A program made the translations under genes and the position numbers. Positions 47,970 through 56,109 of a stretch of 64,000 nt of DNA are shown one piece after another. This DNA comes from VGRW01 sp031396695 (lineage in GTDB: Bacteria > Myxococcota_A > UBA9160 > SZUA-336). Positions within the stretch are counted from its first letter, which is position 1. Each line of letters opens with the position of its first letter. The notes beneath the pieces were generated by a model. The model made no database searches. It was not told the origin of the DNA and saw only the letters and a list, made by a program, of their open reading frames with translations. The DNA lies in NCBI GenBank assembly GCA_031396695.1, contig JANNLG010000190.1, positions 1 to 64,000 of the forward strand. Reading direction: 5' to 3'.

Positions 47970-48377
47970 CTAGTTCGGGTTGTTGCCCTTGGCCTTCTTG
48001 GACTTTCCGTTCTTCTTCGACGCGCCCGCCTGCAGACCCTTGGGCAGGCTGTCGAACGGGCACGACGCCCACGGTCCCTCGACGTTCGCGCTCACCACCC
48101 AGCCCGAATCACCCTTGCGGTAGTAGCGATCGTCGAGCCAGTAGTTGCCGGGAAGGCTGACGACGACGTAGGCGCCGATCTGGGTGTCGAACACGACGTC
48201 GACACCTTGTGGTGTCTTCGCGCGATAGCCGTGCGCGGGCGCGTGCGGTGGCGGACCGTGGCCTTGCGACTTCGCCGGGCCCTGCGCGCGCGCGGGCGTG
48301 GGTGTCGGGTCCGAGCCGACGGCGACGCAGGCCGCGAGCGACGCGGCCACCAGGACGATTGCGAGCTTTGGCATCAT
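47970..48377 (-). CDS. Hypothetical lipoprotein, YX-repeat type
   Basis: A 135-residue protein with a type II signal peptide ending in the lipobox SLAAC. The folded part has YWLDDRYYRKGDSGWVVSANVEGPW, an arrangement of aromatic residues seen in small periplasmic proteins of Gram-negatives. The ending is lysine- and glycine-rich (KKNGKSKKAKGNN). A GGGAGG site precedes the ATG pair at 48377 and 48374. Confidence 0.7.
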   Translation of the reverse strand: MMPKLAIVLVAASLAACVAVGSDPTPTPARAQGPAKSQGHGPPPHAPAHGYRAKTPQGVDVVFDTQIGAYVVVSLPGNYWLDDRYYRKGDSGWVVSANVEGPWASCPFDSLPKGLQAGASKKNGKSKKAKGNNPN

Positions 48378-48405
48378 TCGCCTCCCGAGGTCCGCATCGT
48401 CCGGG

Positions 48406-48939
48406 CTAGGGCTCCGCTTGACGTGGAGTGCTGCGCGCGGCGAGCGCGCGGTCGGCGATCGAGGCCAGCGTCGAGGCGACCAGCGCCCAAGCGACCCAGA
48501 CGGTGGGTACGGCCAGGAACCCGAGCCCGAGCTCGACCAGGATCGCGCCGCCCAGCGGCACGAAGTAGAGGATCCCGTTCCAGCGCCCGAGCGCGCTCAT
48601 GCGCAGCTCGCGCGAGCGGTGCAGCCAGGTCGAGTCGATCACGTACTGCGCGAATGCGAGCGCGACCAGGATCGGCAGCAGCCAAGGAACGAAGCCTTGT
48701 GTGGCCGCCGCGGCCAGGCCCGAGTTCACGAACAGGAAGTCGGCGCCGTGGTCGAGCGCGCGGCCGAGCGCGCTCTCGGTACCGCGCGCACGCGCGAGCG
48801 GCCCGTCGGCGAGGTCGGTCGCGATCGCGAATGCGAACAGCGCCGCGGCCCAAGCGGCGTTCGAGGTGCCGCCCTGCGCGATCAGGAGCGCGAAGGGAAC
48901 CACCACCAGGAGTCGCAGCAGCGAGAGTGCGTTCGCCAT
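48406..48939 (-). CDS. CDP-alcohol phosphatidyltransferase-family protein
   Basis: A 177-residue membrane enzyme with the family signature DLADGPLAR, then G at the right distance, then ALDHGADF, giving the Asp set that binds metal and CDP. Members transfer a phosphoalcohol onto an acceptor (phosphatidylglycerol, phosphatidylserine or inositol lipids); the acceptor here is unknown. The ATG shares one base with the TGA of the exonuclease gene, so the two are coupled, an unusual pairing with no clear functional sense. Confidence 0.87.
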   Translation of the reverse strand: MANALSLLRLLVVVPFALLIAQGGTSNAAWAAALFAFAIATDLADGPLARARGTESALGRALDHGADFLFVNSGLAAAATQGFVPWLLPILVALAFAQYVIDSTWLHRSRELRMSALGRWNGILYFVPLGGAILVELGLGFLAVPTVWVAWALVASTLASIADRALAARSTPRQAEP

Positions 48940-49823
48940 CAGTCCCGGAACCGCGGCACGCGGTCGACCAGGCCCTTCACGCCGAGCCGCGCGCAGAACG
49001 GCTCGAGCAGTCCGCGGTCGGCGCCTTGCCAGCGCAGCTCGTCGACGCGCGCGGTGATGGGCAGATCCTCGCGCATGCGCACGAGCTGGCGCGCGAGTGC
49101 GATCGCTGCACCACCCTCGGCCAGCGCCTTTGCGACGCGCGCGGCGCCGCGCAGCTCGAGGCCCGCCCACTCGCGGGGATCGGCGGGGATGTCCTCGATC
49201 CGGCCGAAGCGGCGCAGCAGCGCGGCGGCGGTCTTGGCGCCGATTCCCTTCACACCGGGGATGTTGTCGACCGCGTCACCGACCAGTGTCAGGAAATCGG
49301 GCACGAGATCGGGCGCGACGCCGAGCCGCGCCTCGATCTCGGCGGGCCCGAGCAGCGCCTCACTGCGCGGGTCGAACAGCGAGACGCGTTCCGAGACCAG
49401 CGCGCCCAGGTCCTTGTCGCTCGAGGCGATCACCACGTCCGCGCCCTCGTCGAGCGCGCGCGCGGTCATGGTCGCGATCACGTCGTCGGCCTCGAAGCGC
49501 TCGACTCCGAACACCGGCACGCCGAGCGCGCGCGTCACCTCTTCACAGAGCGCGAACTGCGGCTCGAGATCGGCCGGCGCCTCGGTGCGCCCGGCCTTGT
49601 AGCCGTCGTGGATGTCGTTCCGGAAGCTCGTGAGCGCGAAGTCCCAGGCGGCCACGACGTGCGTAGGCCGCTGCAGCGTGAACAGCTTCACGAGCTGCGA
49701 CGCGTAGCCGCGCAGCGCGCCAGTGGGCGTGCCGTCGGGCGCGCGCAGATCCGGCATCGCGTAGTAGGCGCGGAAGATCTGGTAGTGCGAGTCGAGCAGC
49801 CAGAGCGTCGGGCGGTCGCTCAT
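48939..49823 (-). CDS. Stand-alone 5'-3' exonuclease (FEN/PolA exonuclease type)
   Basis: A 294-residue protein equal to the N-terminal nuclease domain of DNA polymerase I without the polymerase. It has LLDSHYQIFRAYYAMP, FGVERFEADDVIATM, the SSDKDLGALV metal site, and the helix-hairpin-helix VDNIPGVKGIGAKTAAALL. These enzymes process flaps and Okazaki primers. It lies directly downstream of proS and upstream of the phosphatidyltransferase gene; the latter overlaps by one base. Confidence 0.93.
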   Translation of the reverse strand: MSDRPTLWLLDSHYQIFRAYYAMPDLRAPDGTPTGALRGYASQLVKLFTLQRPTHVVAAWDFALTSFRNDIHDGYKAGRTEAPADLEPQFALCEEVTRALGVPVFGVERFEADDVIATMTARALDEGADVVIASSDKDLGALVSERVSLFDPRSEALLGPAEIEARLGVAPDLVPDFLTLVGDAVDNIPGVKGIGAKTAAALLRRFGRIEDIPADPREWAGLELRGAARVAKALAEGGAAIALARQLVRMREDLPITARVDELRWQGADRGLLEPFCARLGVKGLVDRVPRFRD

Positions 49824-49832
49824 CCGCGCGCG

Positions 49833-51539
49833 TCAGCGTCCGTAGGCGCCGCGCAGCTCGGCGACGACATCGCCGAGCGCGACTTCACGCGTCGTCGCGG
49901 TCGCGCGCTCGGTCAACTCGACGCAAGCCCGCGCGAGCGCGCGCGGACCCGGCACGATCCGGAACGGGATGCCGACCAGATCCGCGTCCTTGAACTTCAC
50001 GCCGGGCCGCTCGTCGCGATCGTCGAGCAGCACGTCGAAGCCGGAAGCAAGGAGCTCGGCGTAGAGCTGCTCGGATTTCTCGCGCTGCTCGGGATCGCTC
50101 GCCTTCACCGGCGAGACCACCACGTCGAACGGCGCGATCGAGCGCGGCCAGACGATTCCGTTCGCGTCGTGATGCGCCTCGATCGCGGCCGCCATGATGC
50201 GCTCGATGCCGAGCCCGTACGAGCCCATCACGATCGGAACCTCGACGCCGTCGGCGGTCAGCACGCGCGCGCCCATCGGCTCGGAGTAGCGCAAGCCGAG
50301 CTTGAAGATGTGGCCGATCTCGATGGTCTTCTTGGTCTCGAGCGGCTTGCCGCAAGCCGTGCAGGCTTCGCCCGCGCGCGCGTTGCGCAGGTCGGCGAAC
50401 GTCACGCCCGGCAGATCGCGCGACACATCCACGTGTCGCAGGTGGAACTCGTTCTGGTTCGCGCCCGTCGTCATCTCGCGCCGGCCGCGCAGGGCGAGGT
50501 CGGCGAAGACGGGAATGTTCGCAACGCCGACCGCGCCGAGGCTGCCGGGCAGCGCGCCGAGCGCCGCGCGGCACTCCTCCGGGCCGGCGGGCCGGAAGCG
50601 TGCGGAGCCGGTGGCTTCGGCGAGCTTCACCTCGTTCAGCTCGTGATCGCCGCGCAACAGGAAAAGCGCCAGCGCGTCACCGACCAGGTACACGAGCGTC
50701 TTGATCTGGCGCTCCGCGGGCGCGCCGCCCGCCATGCGCGCGAGGTCGTCGATCGTGCGCACGCCCGGCGTGGGGAACTTCTCGAGCGCGCCCGTGCTCG
50801 CGGGGTCGCTCACCACCGACGGCTCCGACTTCGCCTTCTCCAGGTTCGCGGCGTAGCCGCAGCCCGGGCAGGTGACGATCCAGTCTTCACCCGCGTCCGA
50901 GACCGCCATGAACTCGACCGACTCGCTGCCGCCCATCGCGCCCGACGACGCCTGCACCGGAATCGACTCGACGCCGCAGCGCGAGAAGATGCGCTTGTAC
51001 GCATCCGCGTGTTTCCGGAACGAGACGTCGAGGCCGGCGGCGTCGGCGTCGAACGAATACGAGTCCTTCATCGTGAACTCGCGCCCGCGCAGCACGCCCG
51101 ATTTCGGCCGCGGCTCGTCGCGGAACTTCGCGCCGATCTGATACCAGATCTGCGGCAGCTGCCGGTAGCTGCGCAGCCCGTCGCGCGCGAGCGTGGTGAA
51201 GATCTCCTCCGCGGTCATCGCGAGCGCCATGTCGGTCTGCTTGCGGTCGCGCAGCCGGAACAGCTCGTCGCCCACGGAGTCCCAGCGCCCCGATTCTTTC
51301 CAAGGCTCGGCCGGGTGCAGGAGCGGCAGCCGGAACTCCTGGGCACCGATCCGCGTCATCTCCTCGCGCACGATCGCTTCGACCTTGCGCGCCACCCGCT
51401 CGGCGAGCGGCAGCTTCGAGTAGATCCCCGCGCCGAGCTGACGGATCAGCCCGGCGCGCAGCATCAAGCGGTGACTCGTGGCCTCGGCATCGGCCGGCAC
51501 TTCGCGCAGCGTGGGAATGAACATCTGGGACCAGCGCAT
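49833..51539 (-). CDS. proS: Prolyl-tRNA synthetase (bacterial type)
   Basis: A 568-residue class II synthetase. Motif 1 region is near residue 25 (SHRLMLRAGLIRQLGAG), motif 2 is FRDEPRPKSGVLRGREF, and motif 3 is GSYGLGIERIM. An insertion of about residues 225-400 (QIKTLVYLVGDALALFL) is the INS editing domain that clears Ala-tRNAPro in bacterial ProRS. The C-terminal anticodon-binding domain follows. TAGATT lies nine bases before its ATG. Confidence 0.96.
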   Translation of the reverse strand: MRWSQMFIPTLREVPADAEATSHRLMLRAGLIRQLGAGIYSKLPLAERVARKVEAIVREEMTRIGAQEFRLPLLHPAEPWKESGRWDSVGDELFRLRDRKQTDMALAMTAEEIFTTLARDGLRSYRQLPQIWYQIGAKFRDEPRPKSGVLRGREFTMKDSYSFDADAAGLDVSFRKHADAYKRIFSRCGVESIPVQASSGAMGGSESVEFMAVSDAGEDWIVTCPGCGYAANLEKAKSEPSVVSDPASTGALEKFPTPGVRTIDDLARMAGGAPAERQIKTLVYLVGDALALFLLRGDHELNEVKLAEATGSARFRPAGPEECRAALGALPGSLGAVGVANIPVFADLALRGRREMTTGANQNEFHLRHVDVSRDLPGVTFADLRNARAGEACTACGKPLETKKTIEIGHIFKLGLRYSEPMGARVLTADGVEVPIVMGSYGLGIERIMAAAIEAHHDANGIVWPRSIAPFDVVVSPVKASDPEQREKSEQLYAELLASGFDVLLDDRDERPGVKFKDADLVGIPFRIVPGPRALARACVELTERATATTREVALGDVVAELRGAYGR

Positions 51540-51594
51540 GGGGGCCGTAATCTAGCCGGTAAAGCCGCGGCCTTCCCGGGGCCGATGTTCAGGC

Positions 51595-52188
51595 ATGGCA
51601 CGTTCGACTTCGCTTCGCGTCGTGTTCGCGCTGTCCTTGGGTCTGTACCTGGTCGGGCTGGCCTCGGGCGCCCTGGCGCAGGCGTACAAGTACAAGGACG
51701 ACCGCGGCAACATCCACTTCACCGAGAACCTGCACGAGATCCCGGCCAAGTACCGAAGCCAGGTCGAGACGCGCGACATGCCAGTGCACGTGCCCGAGCC
51801 GGGTTCGGCCGAGGCAGCCGCCGCTCCGCCCGAAGAGGGCAGCGTCGCCGCCTCGTTCCAGCAGGCGATCCAGGAGGAGCGCGGTCAGTCGCTCACGCCC
51901 GCGCAGCAGACGGAGCTCTCGGCCTGGATGTCGCGCTGGTGGATTCCGGCGCTGATCACGATCGTGTTGAACTTCGCGATCTCGCTCGGGCTCGTGATTC
52001 ACGCCCTCAGAACGGGGCACATCGGCTGGGGTCTCGCGAACTTCTTCCTCGGCTTCACCACTCCGATCTACCTGATGGTGCACGTGGAGCAGAGTGTGGC
52101 GACCCGGCTCGGTCTGCTCGCGATCCTGCTCTCGCCGCTGGTCGTGATCGGCATGGCCGTCGCGCAGCTCGCGACCGCGCTCGCCTGA
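51595..52188 (+). CDS. DUF4124-domain membrane protein
   Basis: A 197-residue protein with a signal sequence (residues 10-28) followed at once by a DUF4124 domain (YKYKDDRGNIHFTENLHEIP, a small beta-rich domain with a typical YKW/YKY start). A proline/alanine linker leads to three hydrophobic helices (about residues 112-135, 142-160 and 170-190). DUF4124 proteins lie in the envelope and have no known function. Divergent from proS. Confidence 0.8.
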   Translation: MARSTSLRVVFALSLGLYLVGLASGALAQAYKYKDDRGNIHFTENLHEIPAKYRSQVETRDMPVHVPEPGSAEAAAAPPEEGSVAASFQQAIQEERGQSLTPAQQTELSAWMSRWWIPALITIVLNFAISLGLVIHALRTGHIGWGLANFFLGFTTPIYLMVHVEQSVATRLGLLAILLSPLVVIGMAVAQLATALA

Positions 52189-52198
52189 GCGGAGCCGG

Positions 52199-53635
52199 CT
52201 AGGGACAGACCGGCGCCGTCGCCGGCGCCTCGCCGGACAGCAGAAGCGCGACGACGGCCTGGTCGACGCACTCGCGGCCGCGGCCGTACGCGGTGTGCTC
52301 ACGCGTGTCTACACCGAGCAGCGTCGAGCCCCGGAGCGCAGCGGAGAGCCGCTCGCCCCAGACGTGCGGCGTGAGCGGATCGGCGCGGCCGGCGATCACC
52401 AGGATGTTCCCCGCCCCGGCCATGCGCGGCGGCTCGAACGGCCGCGCGGGCTCGGGCCAGAACGCGCACGGCAAGTGACTCAGCAGATTCGCGACGCCGA
52501 TGTGCGGCGCTTCCCGCTCGAGCTCGGGCAGCGCGTCGCGGAAGGCCTGCGCCGACGCGGGCCGATGTAGATCCGCGCACAGCACGCCGAGCTGCGTCTC
52601 CACGCGCAGACCCGAGCTGCCGTCGGAGCGGCGCTGGAAGTAGCGATCCGAGAGCGAGACGAAGCGCGATCCATCGCCGGCCTGCGCGGCTCCGAGTGCG
52701 AGCGCGAGCTCGCGCCAGCCTTCGTCGGGATCGGTCAGCGCCTCGACGCTGCCGTACAGGATGTCGCTCGAACGCGCCGCGCGGGGCTCACCGACGCTCG
52801 ACGCGCCGCTCGCGAGCGGCGTCTCTTCGGCGCGCGCGAAGACCGCCTCGAGCACCGCGATGCCGTTCCAGCCCTTCTCGGCAGCGGCGTCGTCGTAGGC
52901 CGTGAGCGCTCCCTCGACGGCGATCGCCTGCTCGCGCGCGAACACCGTGAGCTCGAACGACGGCTCGATCGCGCCGTCGAGCACCATGGCGCGCACGCGC
53001 GCAGGAAAGGTCGCGGCGTAGCTCGCGCCGAGCGCGGTGCCGTAGGAGAAGCCGAGATAGGAGATCCGCTGCTCGCCGAGCGCCTCGCGCAGCGCGTCCA
53101 GGTCGGCCGCGCTCTCGCGCGTGCCGATGAACGGCAGCAGCCCCGCGTGCTTGCGCGCGCACTCGTCGGCCAGCGCGCGGCTCGCGTCGAGCGCGCTCTG
53201 CCACTCCGCGTCGGTCTCCGGCGTCGGATCCTGCGCGAAGTACGCCGCGAGCGACTCGCGACAGTCGAGCGGCGCGCTCGCACCGCTGCCGCGCGTGTCG
53301 AATGCGATCAAGTCGAAGCGCTCGCGCAGCGCGACACCGTAACGCGACGCGCCCGCGCGCAGGTAGTCGACCGCCGACAGACCCGGCCCGCCGGGGTTCA
53401 CGAACAAGACGCCGATCCGTTCGCCAGGCCCCGTCGCGCGCACGCGCAGAACCGCGAGCGCGATCTCCTCGGAGTCGGCGCGCTCGTGATCGATCGGCAC
53501 GCGCAGCTCCGCGCACTCGAACGCCTCGCCGCAGGCACGGAACTCGAGCGGCGCGCGCACGCGCGGGACGAGCTGCGCCAGACAAGCGGAGATCAAGCCG
53601 AGCAACAGAGCCGCACCGAGAAGGCTTCGCTTCAC
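52199..53635 (-). CDS. Secreted alpha/beta hydrolase (TAP/proline iminopeptidase-like)
   Basis: A 478-residue hydrolase resembling tripeptidyl aminopeptidases. The N-terminus (LLGAALLLGLISAC) is a type II lipobox candidate. The domain has NPGGPGLSAVDY (oxyanion), nucleophile elbow GFSYGT, Asp in IAGRADPLTP and His near DTREHTAYG. A C-terminal TAP-like region fits. It should cleave tripeptides from N-termini in the periplasm or outside; esterase activity is possible. The GTG start follows GGAG. Divergent from the hemerythrin-like gene. Confidence 0.85.
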   Translation of the reverse strand: MKRSLLGAALLLGLISACLAQLVPRVRAPLEFRACGEAFECAELRVPIDHERADSEEIALAVLRVRATGPGERIGVLFVNPGGPGLSAVDYLRAGASRYGVALRERFDLIAFDTRGSGASAPLDCRESLAAYFAQDPTPETDAEWQSALDASRALADECARKHAGLLPFIGTRESAADLDALREALGEQRISYLGFSYGTALGASYAATFPARVRAMVLDGAIEPSFELTVFAREQAIAVEGALTAYDDAAAEKGWNGIAVLEAVFARAEETPLASGASSVGEPRAARSSDILYGSVEALTDPDEGWRELALALGAAQAGDGSRFVSLSDRYFQRRSDGSSGLRVETQLGVLCADLHRPASAQAFRDALPELEREAPHIGVANLLSHLPCAFWPEPARPFEPPRMAGAGNILVIAGRADPLTPHVWGERLSAALRGSTLLGVDTREHTAYGRGRECVDQAVVALLLSGEAPATAPVCP

Positions 53636-53676
53636 GCGCTCCGTAGAATCGGCAATCGAGTAAGATCGGCGCCAGC

Positions 53677-54105
53677 ATGGCGGCCGAAACAGGCAAGGGA
53701 TCCAGCGCGCAGGCTCGGGCGCTCGAGCCGATCGAGAGCTGGCGCCAGGACGCCGGCAAGGTCGAGCAGCTCGCGCAGGACGTGGCCGCGGCGCTGGCGG
53801 CCGACGACCTGCCCCGCGCCCGGCGCGGCTTCACCGAGTACCGGGAGCAGATCCTCGCGCACCTGGCCCGCGAAGAGGACCTCACGTTCCCGGCCGCGGA
53901 AGCCCGCGCGCCCGCGCAGAGCGGTCCGATCCGCAGCCTGCGCGTGGCCCACATCGGCATCCGCAACGACCTGGAACGGGTGGCCTCGCACCTGGCGCTC
54001 GGCCACTTGGACGCGGCTCGGGCGGTGTTCCGCGTCTTTCTCGAGACCTTCGCCGCACACGAGCGGCTGGAGGACCAGTTGGTCGAACTTCTGCGGGAAT
54101 CCTGA
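53677..54105 (+). CDS. Hemerythrin-like (HHE) cation-binding protein
   Basis: A 142-residue helical bundle with the histidine/acidic pattern of HHE domains: HLAREEDLTFP, AHIGIRNDLER, and AAHERLEDQLVELL. The family binds a di-iron centre for oxygen, nitric oxide or iron handling. A TAAGAT lies ten bases before its ATG and a second TAGAAT 27 bases before. It is divergent from the protease gene; partner unknown. Confidence 0.82.
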   Translation: MAAETGKGSSAQARALEPIESWRQDAGKVEQLAQDVAAALAADDLPRARRGFTEYREQILAHLAREEDLTFPAAEARAPAQSGPIRSLRVAHIGIRNDLERVASHLALGHLDAARAVFRVFLETFAAHERLEDQLVELLRES

Positions 54106-54146
54106 CGAAAGCAGGCGTCGGCTCTGGCTTCGATCACTTCGCCGGT

Positions 54147-54152
54147 TAGAAT
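54147..54152 (+). promoter_or_regulatory. -10 element (TAGAAT) upstream of rnd
   Basis: TAGAAT (five of six to TATAAT), with CTGGCT 17 bases upstream as a weak -35. The RNase D start is 88 bases further on, so unlike most promoters here it would give a long leader; the leader shows no riboswitch I recognise. Confidence 0.4.
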
Positions 54153-54240
54153 CGGTCGTCGCCTGGGTCGCGGGACGTCCCCACCATCGCGCGCCGTCCA
54201 GGTCGGTCGATACCCCTCGAGGAGTCCCAGCAAGCGGCCC

Positions 54241-55545
54241 ATGGCGGAGTATCGCTTCATCGACAGGGTCGTAGAGGTCGAGGAGCTCGCCGCCAAGCTC
54301 GCGCTCGAGAAGGTGATTGCCGTCGATACCGAGGCGGACTCCTTCTTCCACTACTTCGACAAGCTGTGCCTGGTCCAGGTCGCCGCGGCCTGCGGCACGT
54401 TCCTGATCGACCCGCTGTCGATGCCGCCGCGCGGGCTCGAGCCGTTGGCGCCGGTGCTGGCGAACCCCGCGATCCGCAAGATTTTCCACGCCGCCGAGTA
54501 CGATCTGTTCGTGCTCCACCGCCACTGCGGGCTCACGGTGCGCGGGCTGTTCGACACGATGATCTCCGCGCAGATGCTCGGCTATCCGGCGGTCGGGCTG
54601 GGGGCGCTGGTGGAGCGACACTTCGACGTGAAGCTCTCCAAGGACCAGCAGCGCACCGACTGGTCACGGCGTCCGCTGCGCGAAGTGCAGCTCAATTACG
54701 CGGCGTCGGACGTGATCTACCTGGTCGAGCTGACCGAGATTCTCGAGCGCGAGCTGTCGGGAAAGAAGCGCCTGAGCTGGGCGAAGGCGGAGTTCTCGTC
54801 GCTCGAGCAGCGGCTCTGGCCTGAACGCGAGTTCGATCAGCAGGGCTATCTGCGCATCAAGGGCTCGCGCAAGCTGACGCCGCGCGGGATCGCGGTGCTG
54901 CGCGAGCTGTTCCTGTGGCGCGACAAGCGCGCGAGAGACGCCGACAAACCGCCGTTCAAGGTGATGGGCAACGGCACGCTGCTCGACCTGGCGCAATCTC
55001 CGCCGACGTCGCGCCGCGCGCTCGGCACCCGGCGCGGGATCACGGACCTGGTGCTGCGGCGCTTCGGCCAGGAGCTGCTCGACGCGATCGAGCGCGGCAC
55101 CGACGGGCCCGAGCACCCGCCACTCGAACGCAAGCAGCCCACCGGCAACGGTCGCCGCCGGCTCGATCGGCGCGGCGAAACGCGGCTCGAAGAGCTGAAG
55201 CGTTGGCGCGCCACGCGCGCGAGCGAGCTTGGTCTGGACCCGGGCGTGTTCTGTCCCAACGCGTCGCTCGAGGAGCTCGCCGCCGTGCTGCCGCGCAGCG
55301 CCGACGACATGCGCGGGCTGACGGCCGTGAAGCCCTGGTGGGCGGAGCAGTTCGGACCCGAGGTCCTGCGCGTGCTGCACGAGACCGAGTCGCGCACGCC
55401 GGCGGACGAGGTCCCGAAAGCGGGACGCACGCTCGACGCCCCGGTCGCGGCTGGCCCGCCAGATCCTGAGCAGCCAGAGCAGCCGGCGCGCAAGCGTTCG
55501 CGGCGCGGCAGGCGGGGATCGCGCGGGGGACGCCGCCGAGGCTAG
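54241..55545 (+). CDS. rnd: Ribonuclease D-like 3'-5' exonuclease
   Basis: A 434-residue DEDDy exonuclease. Asp29 and Glu31 (AVDTEAD), Asp88 (AAEYDLFVLH), and Tyr153 with Asp157 (NYAASDV) form the active site. Two HRDC domains follow (around residues 215-290 and 310-385). The C-terminal 50 residues form a basic, arginine- and glycine-rich tail (RKRSRRGRRGSRGG) that may bind RNA and is not part of standard RNase D. It trims tRNA and other 3' ends. A CRP-type box follows downstream, before the Exb-like operon. Confidence 0.9.
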   Translation: MAEYRFIDRVVEVEELAAKLALEKVIAVDTEADSFFHYFDKLCLVQVAAACGTFLIDPLSMPPRGLEPLAPVLANPAIRKIFHAAEYDLFVLHRHCGLTVRGLFDTMISAQMLGYPAVGLGALVERHFDVKLSKDQQRTDWSRRPLREVQLNYAASDVIYLVELTEILERELSGKKRLSWAKAEFSSLEQRLWPEREFDQQGYLRIKGSRKLTPRGIAVLRELFLWRDKRARDADKPPFKVMGNGTLLDLAQSPPTSRRALGTRRGITDLVLRRFGQELLDAIERGTDGPEHPPLERKQPTGNGRRRLDRRGETRLEELKRWRATRASELGLDPGVFCPNASLEELAAVLPRSADDMRGLTAVKPWWAEQFGPEVLRVLHETESRTPADEVPKAGRTLDAPVAAGPPDPEQPEQPARKRSRRGRRGSRGGRRRG

Positions 55546-55605
55546 GCCGGGCGGATCGGGGTGGCGGTCGCGTCGTCCCTGTCCATGAAGTCCGGGGCAG
55601 CTCTG

Positions 55606-55629
55606 AAAGTGTGACCTGGATCACTCTGT
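55606..55629 (+). promoter_or_regulatory. CRP/FNR-family operator candidate
   Basis: The core reads TGTGA-CCTGGA-TCACT (55610-55625), matching the CRP consensus TGTGA-N6-TCACA at nine of ten arm positions. Its centre lies about 42 bases before the ExbD-type GTG, so it would sit close to any promoter. Only a weak -10 candidate (TGTAAA, 55649-55654) follows. Confidence 0.55.
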
Positions 55630-55659
55630 TTCGGGCTGCGTCGGTCGCTGTAAAGGGCC

Positions 55660-56109
55660 GTGGCTGCTCAGCACTCCGAACCCCCCGCGTGGCTGTTCTC
55701 GTTCGTGGACCTCGCCTTCCTGATCCTGCTCGCGATGACGCAGATCGGGTCGGTCGAAACCGTGAAAGGCATCGATCTCGGCGAGCTGATCGTGCCGCGG
55801 GTCGGCGAGAAGTCGCCCGCCGAGCCGCTCACGGGCGGCGGCAACGCGACACAGGTTCGCGTATACCCGCCAGGCGATACGCTGCCGGTCTTCGAGCTGG
55901 TGAGCGCGGGCGCGCCGAGCCCGCGGCTCGGCGTCGATGAGCTGCGCGAGCGCCTGAAGCGCCTGCGTGCCGCGTCGTCCGATCGCCCCGTGCTCGCGCC
56001 GCACGCCGACTCGCGCAGCGAGGATCTGCTCACCGCCGTGAGTCTGGTCGAGGACGCGTGGCCGAGCGAGCGCCGCGCGACGGTGCAGCTGATCGAGGCG
56101 CCGCGTTGA
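55660..56109 (+). CDS. ExbD/TolR-type protein
   Basis: A 149-residue protein with one N-terminal membrane helix, WLFSFVDLAFLILLAM, whose aspartate matches the proton-path Asp of ExbD and TolR, and a periplasmic domain with DRPVLAPHADSRSEDLL. It starts at a GTG; TAAAGGG lies just upstream. It is the first of five genes whose last encodes the ExbB/TolQ-type partner, with the other three between them, a different order from ordinary exbBD or tolQR. These pairs turn the proton gradient into motion or force on a periplasm-spanning partner. Confidence 0.78.
   Translation: MAAQHSEPPAWLFSFVDLAFLILLAMTQIGSVETVKGIDLGELIVPRVGEKSPAEPLTGGGNATQVRVYPPGDTLPVFELVSAGAPSPRLGVDELRERLKRLRAASSDRPVLAPHADSRSEDLLTAVSLVEDAWPSERRATVQLIEAPR

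Noticed and set aside
48207..52202. A long plus-strand open frame across the lipoprotein, phosphatidyltransferase, exonuclease and proS genes
   Set aside because: All four genes on the other strand are firmly recognised; the product is low-complexity arginine/alanine/glutamine-rich sequence.
54106..54240. Possible riboswitch or small RNA in the leader of rnd
   Set aside because: No paired elements stand out beyond a -10 hexamer; nothing specific can be supported.
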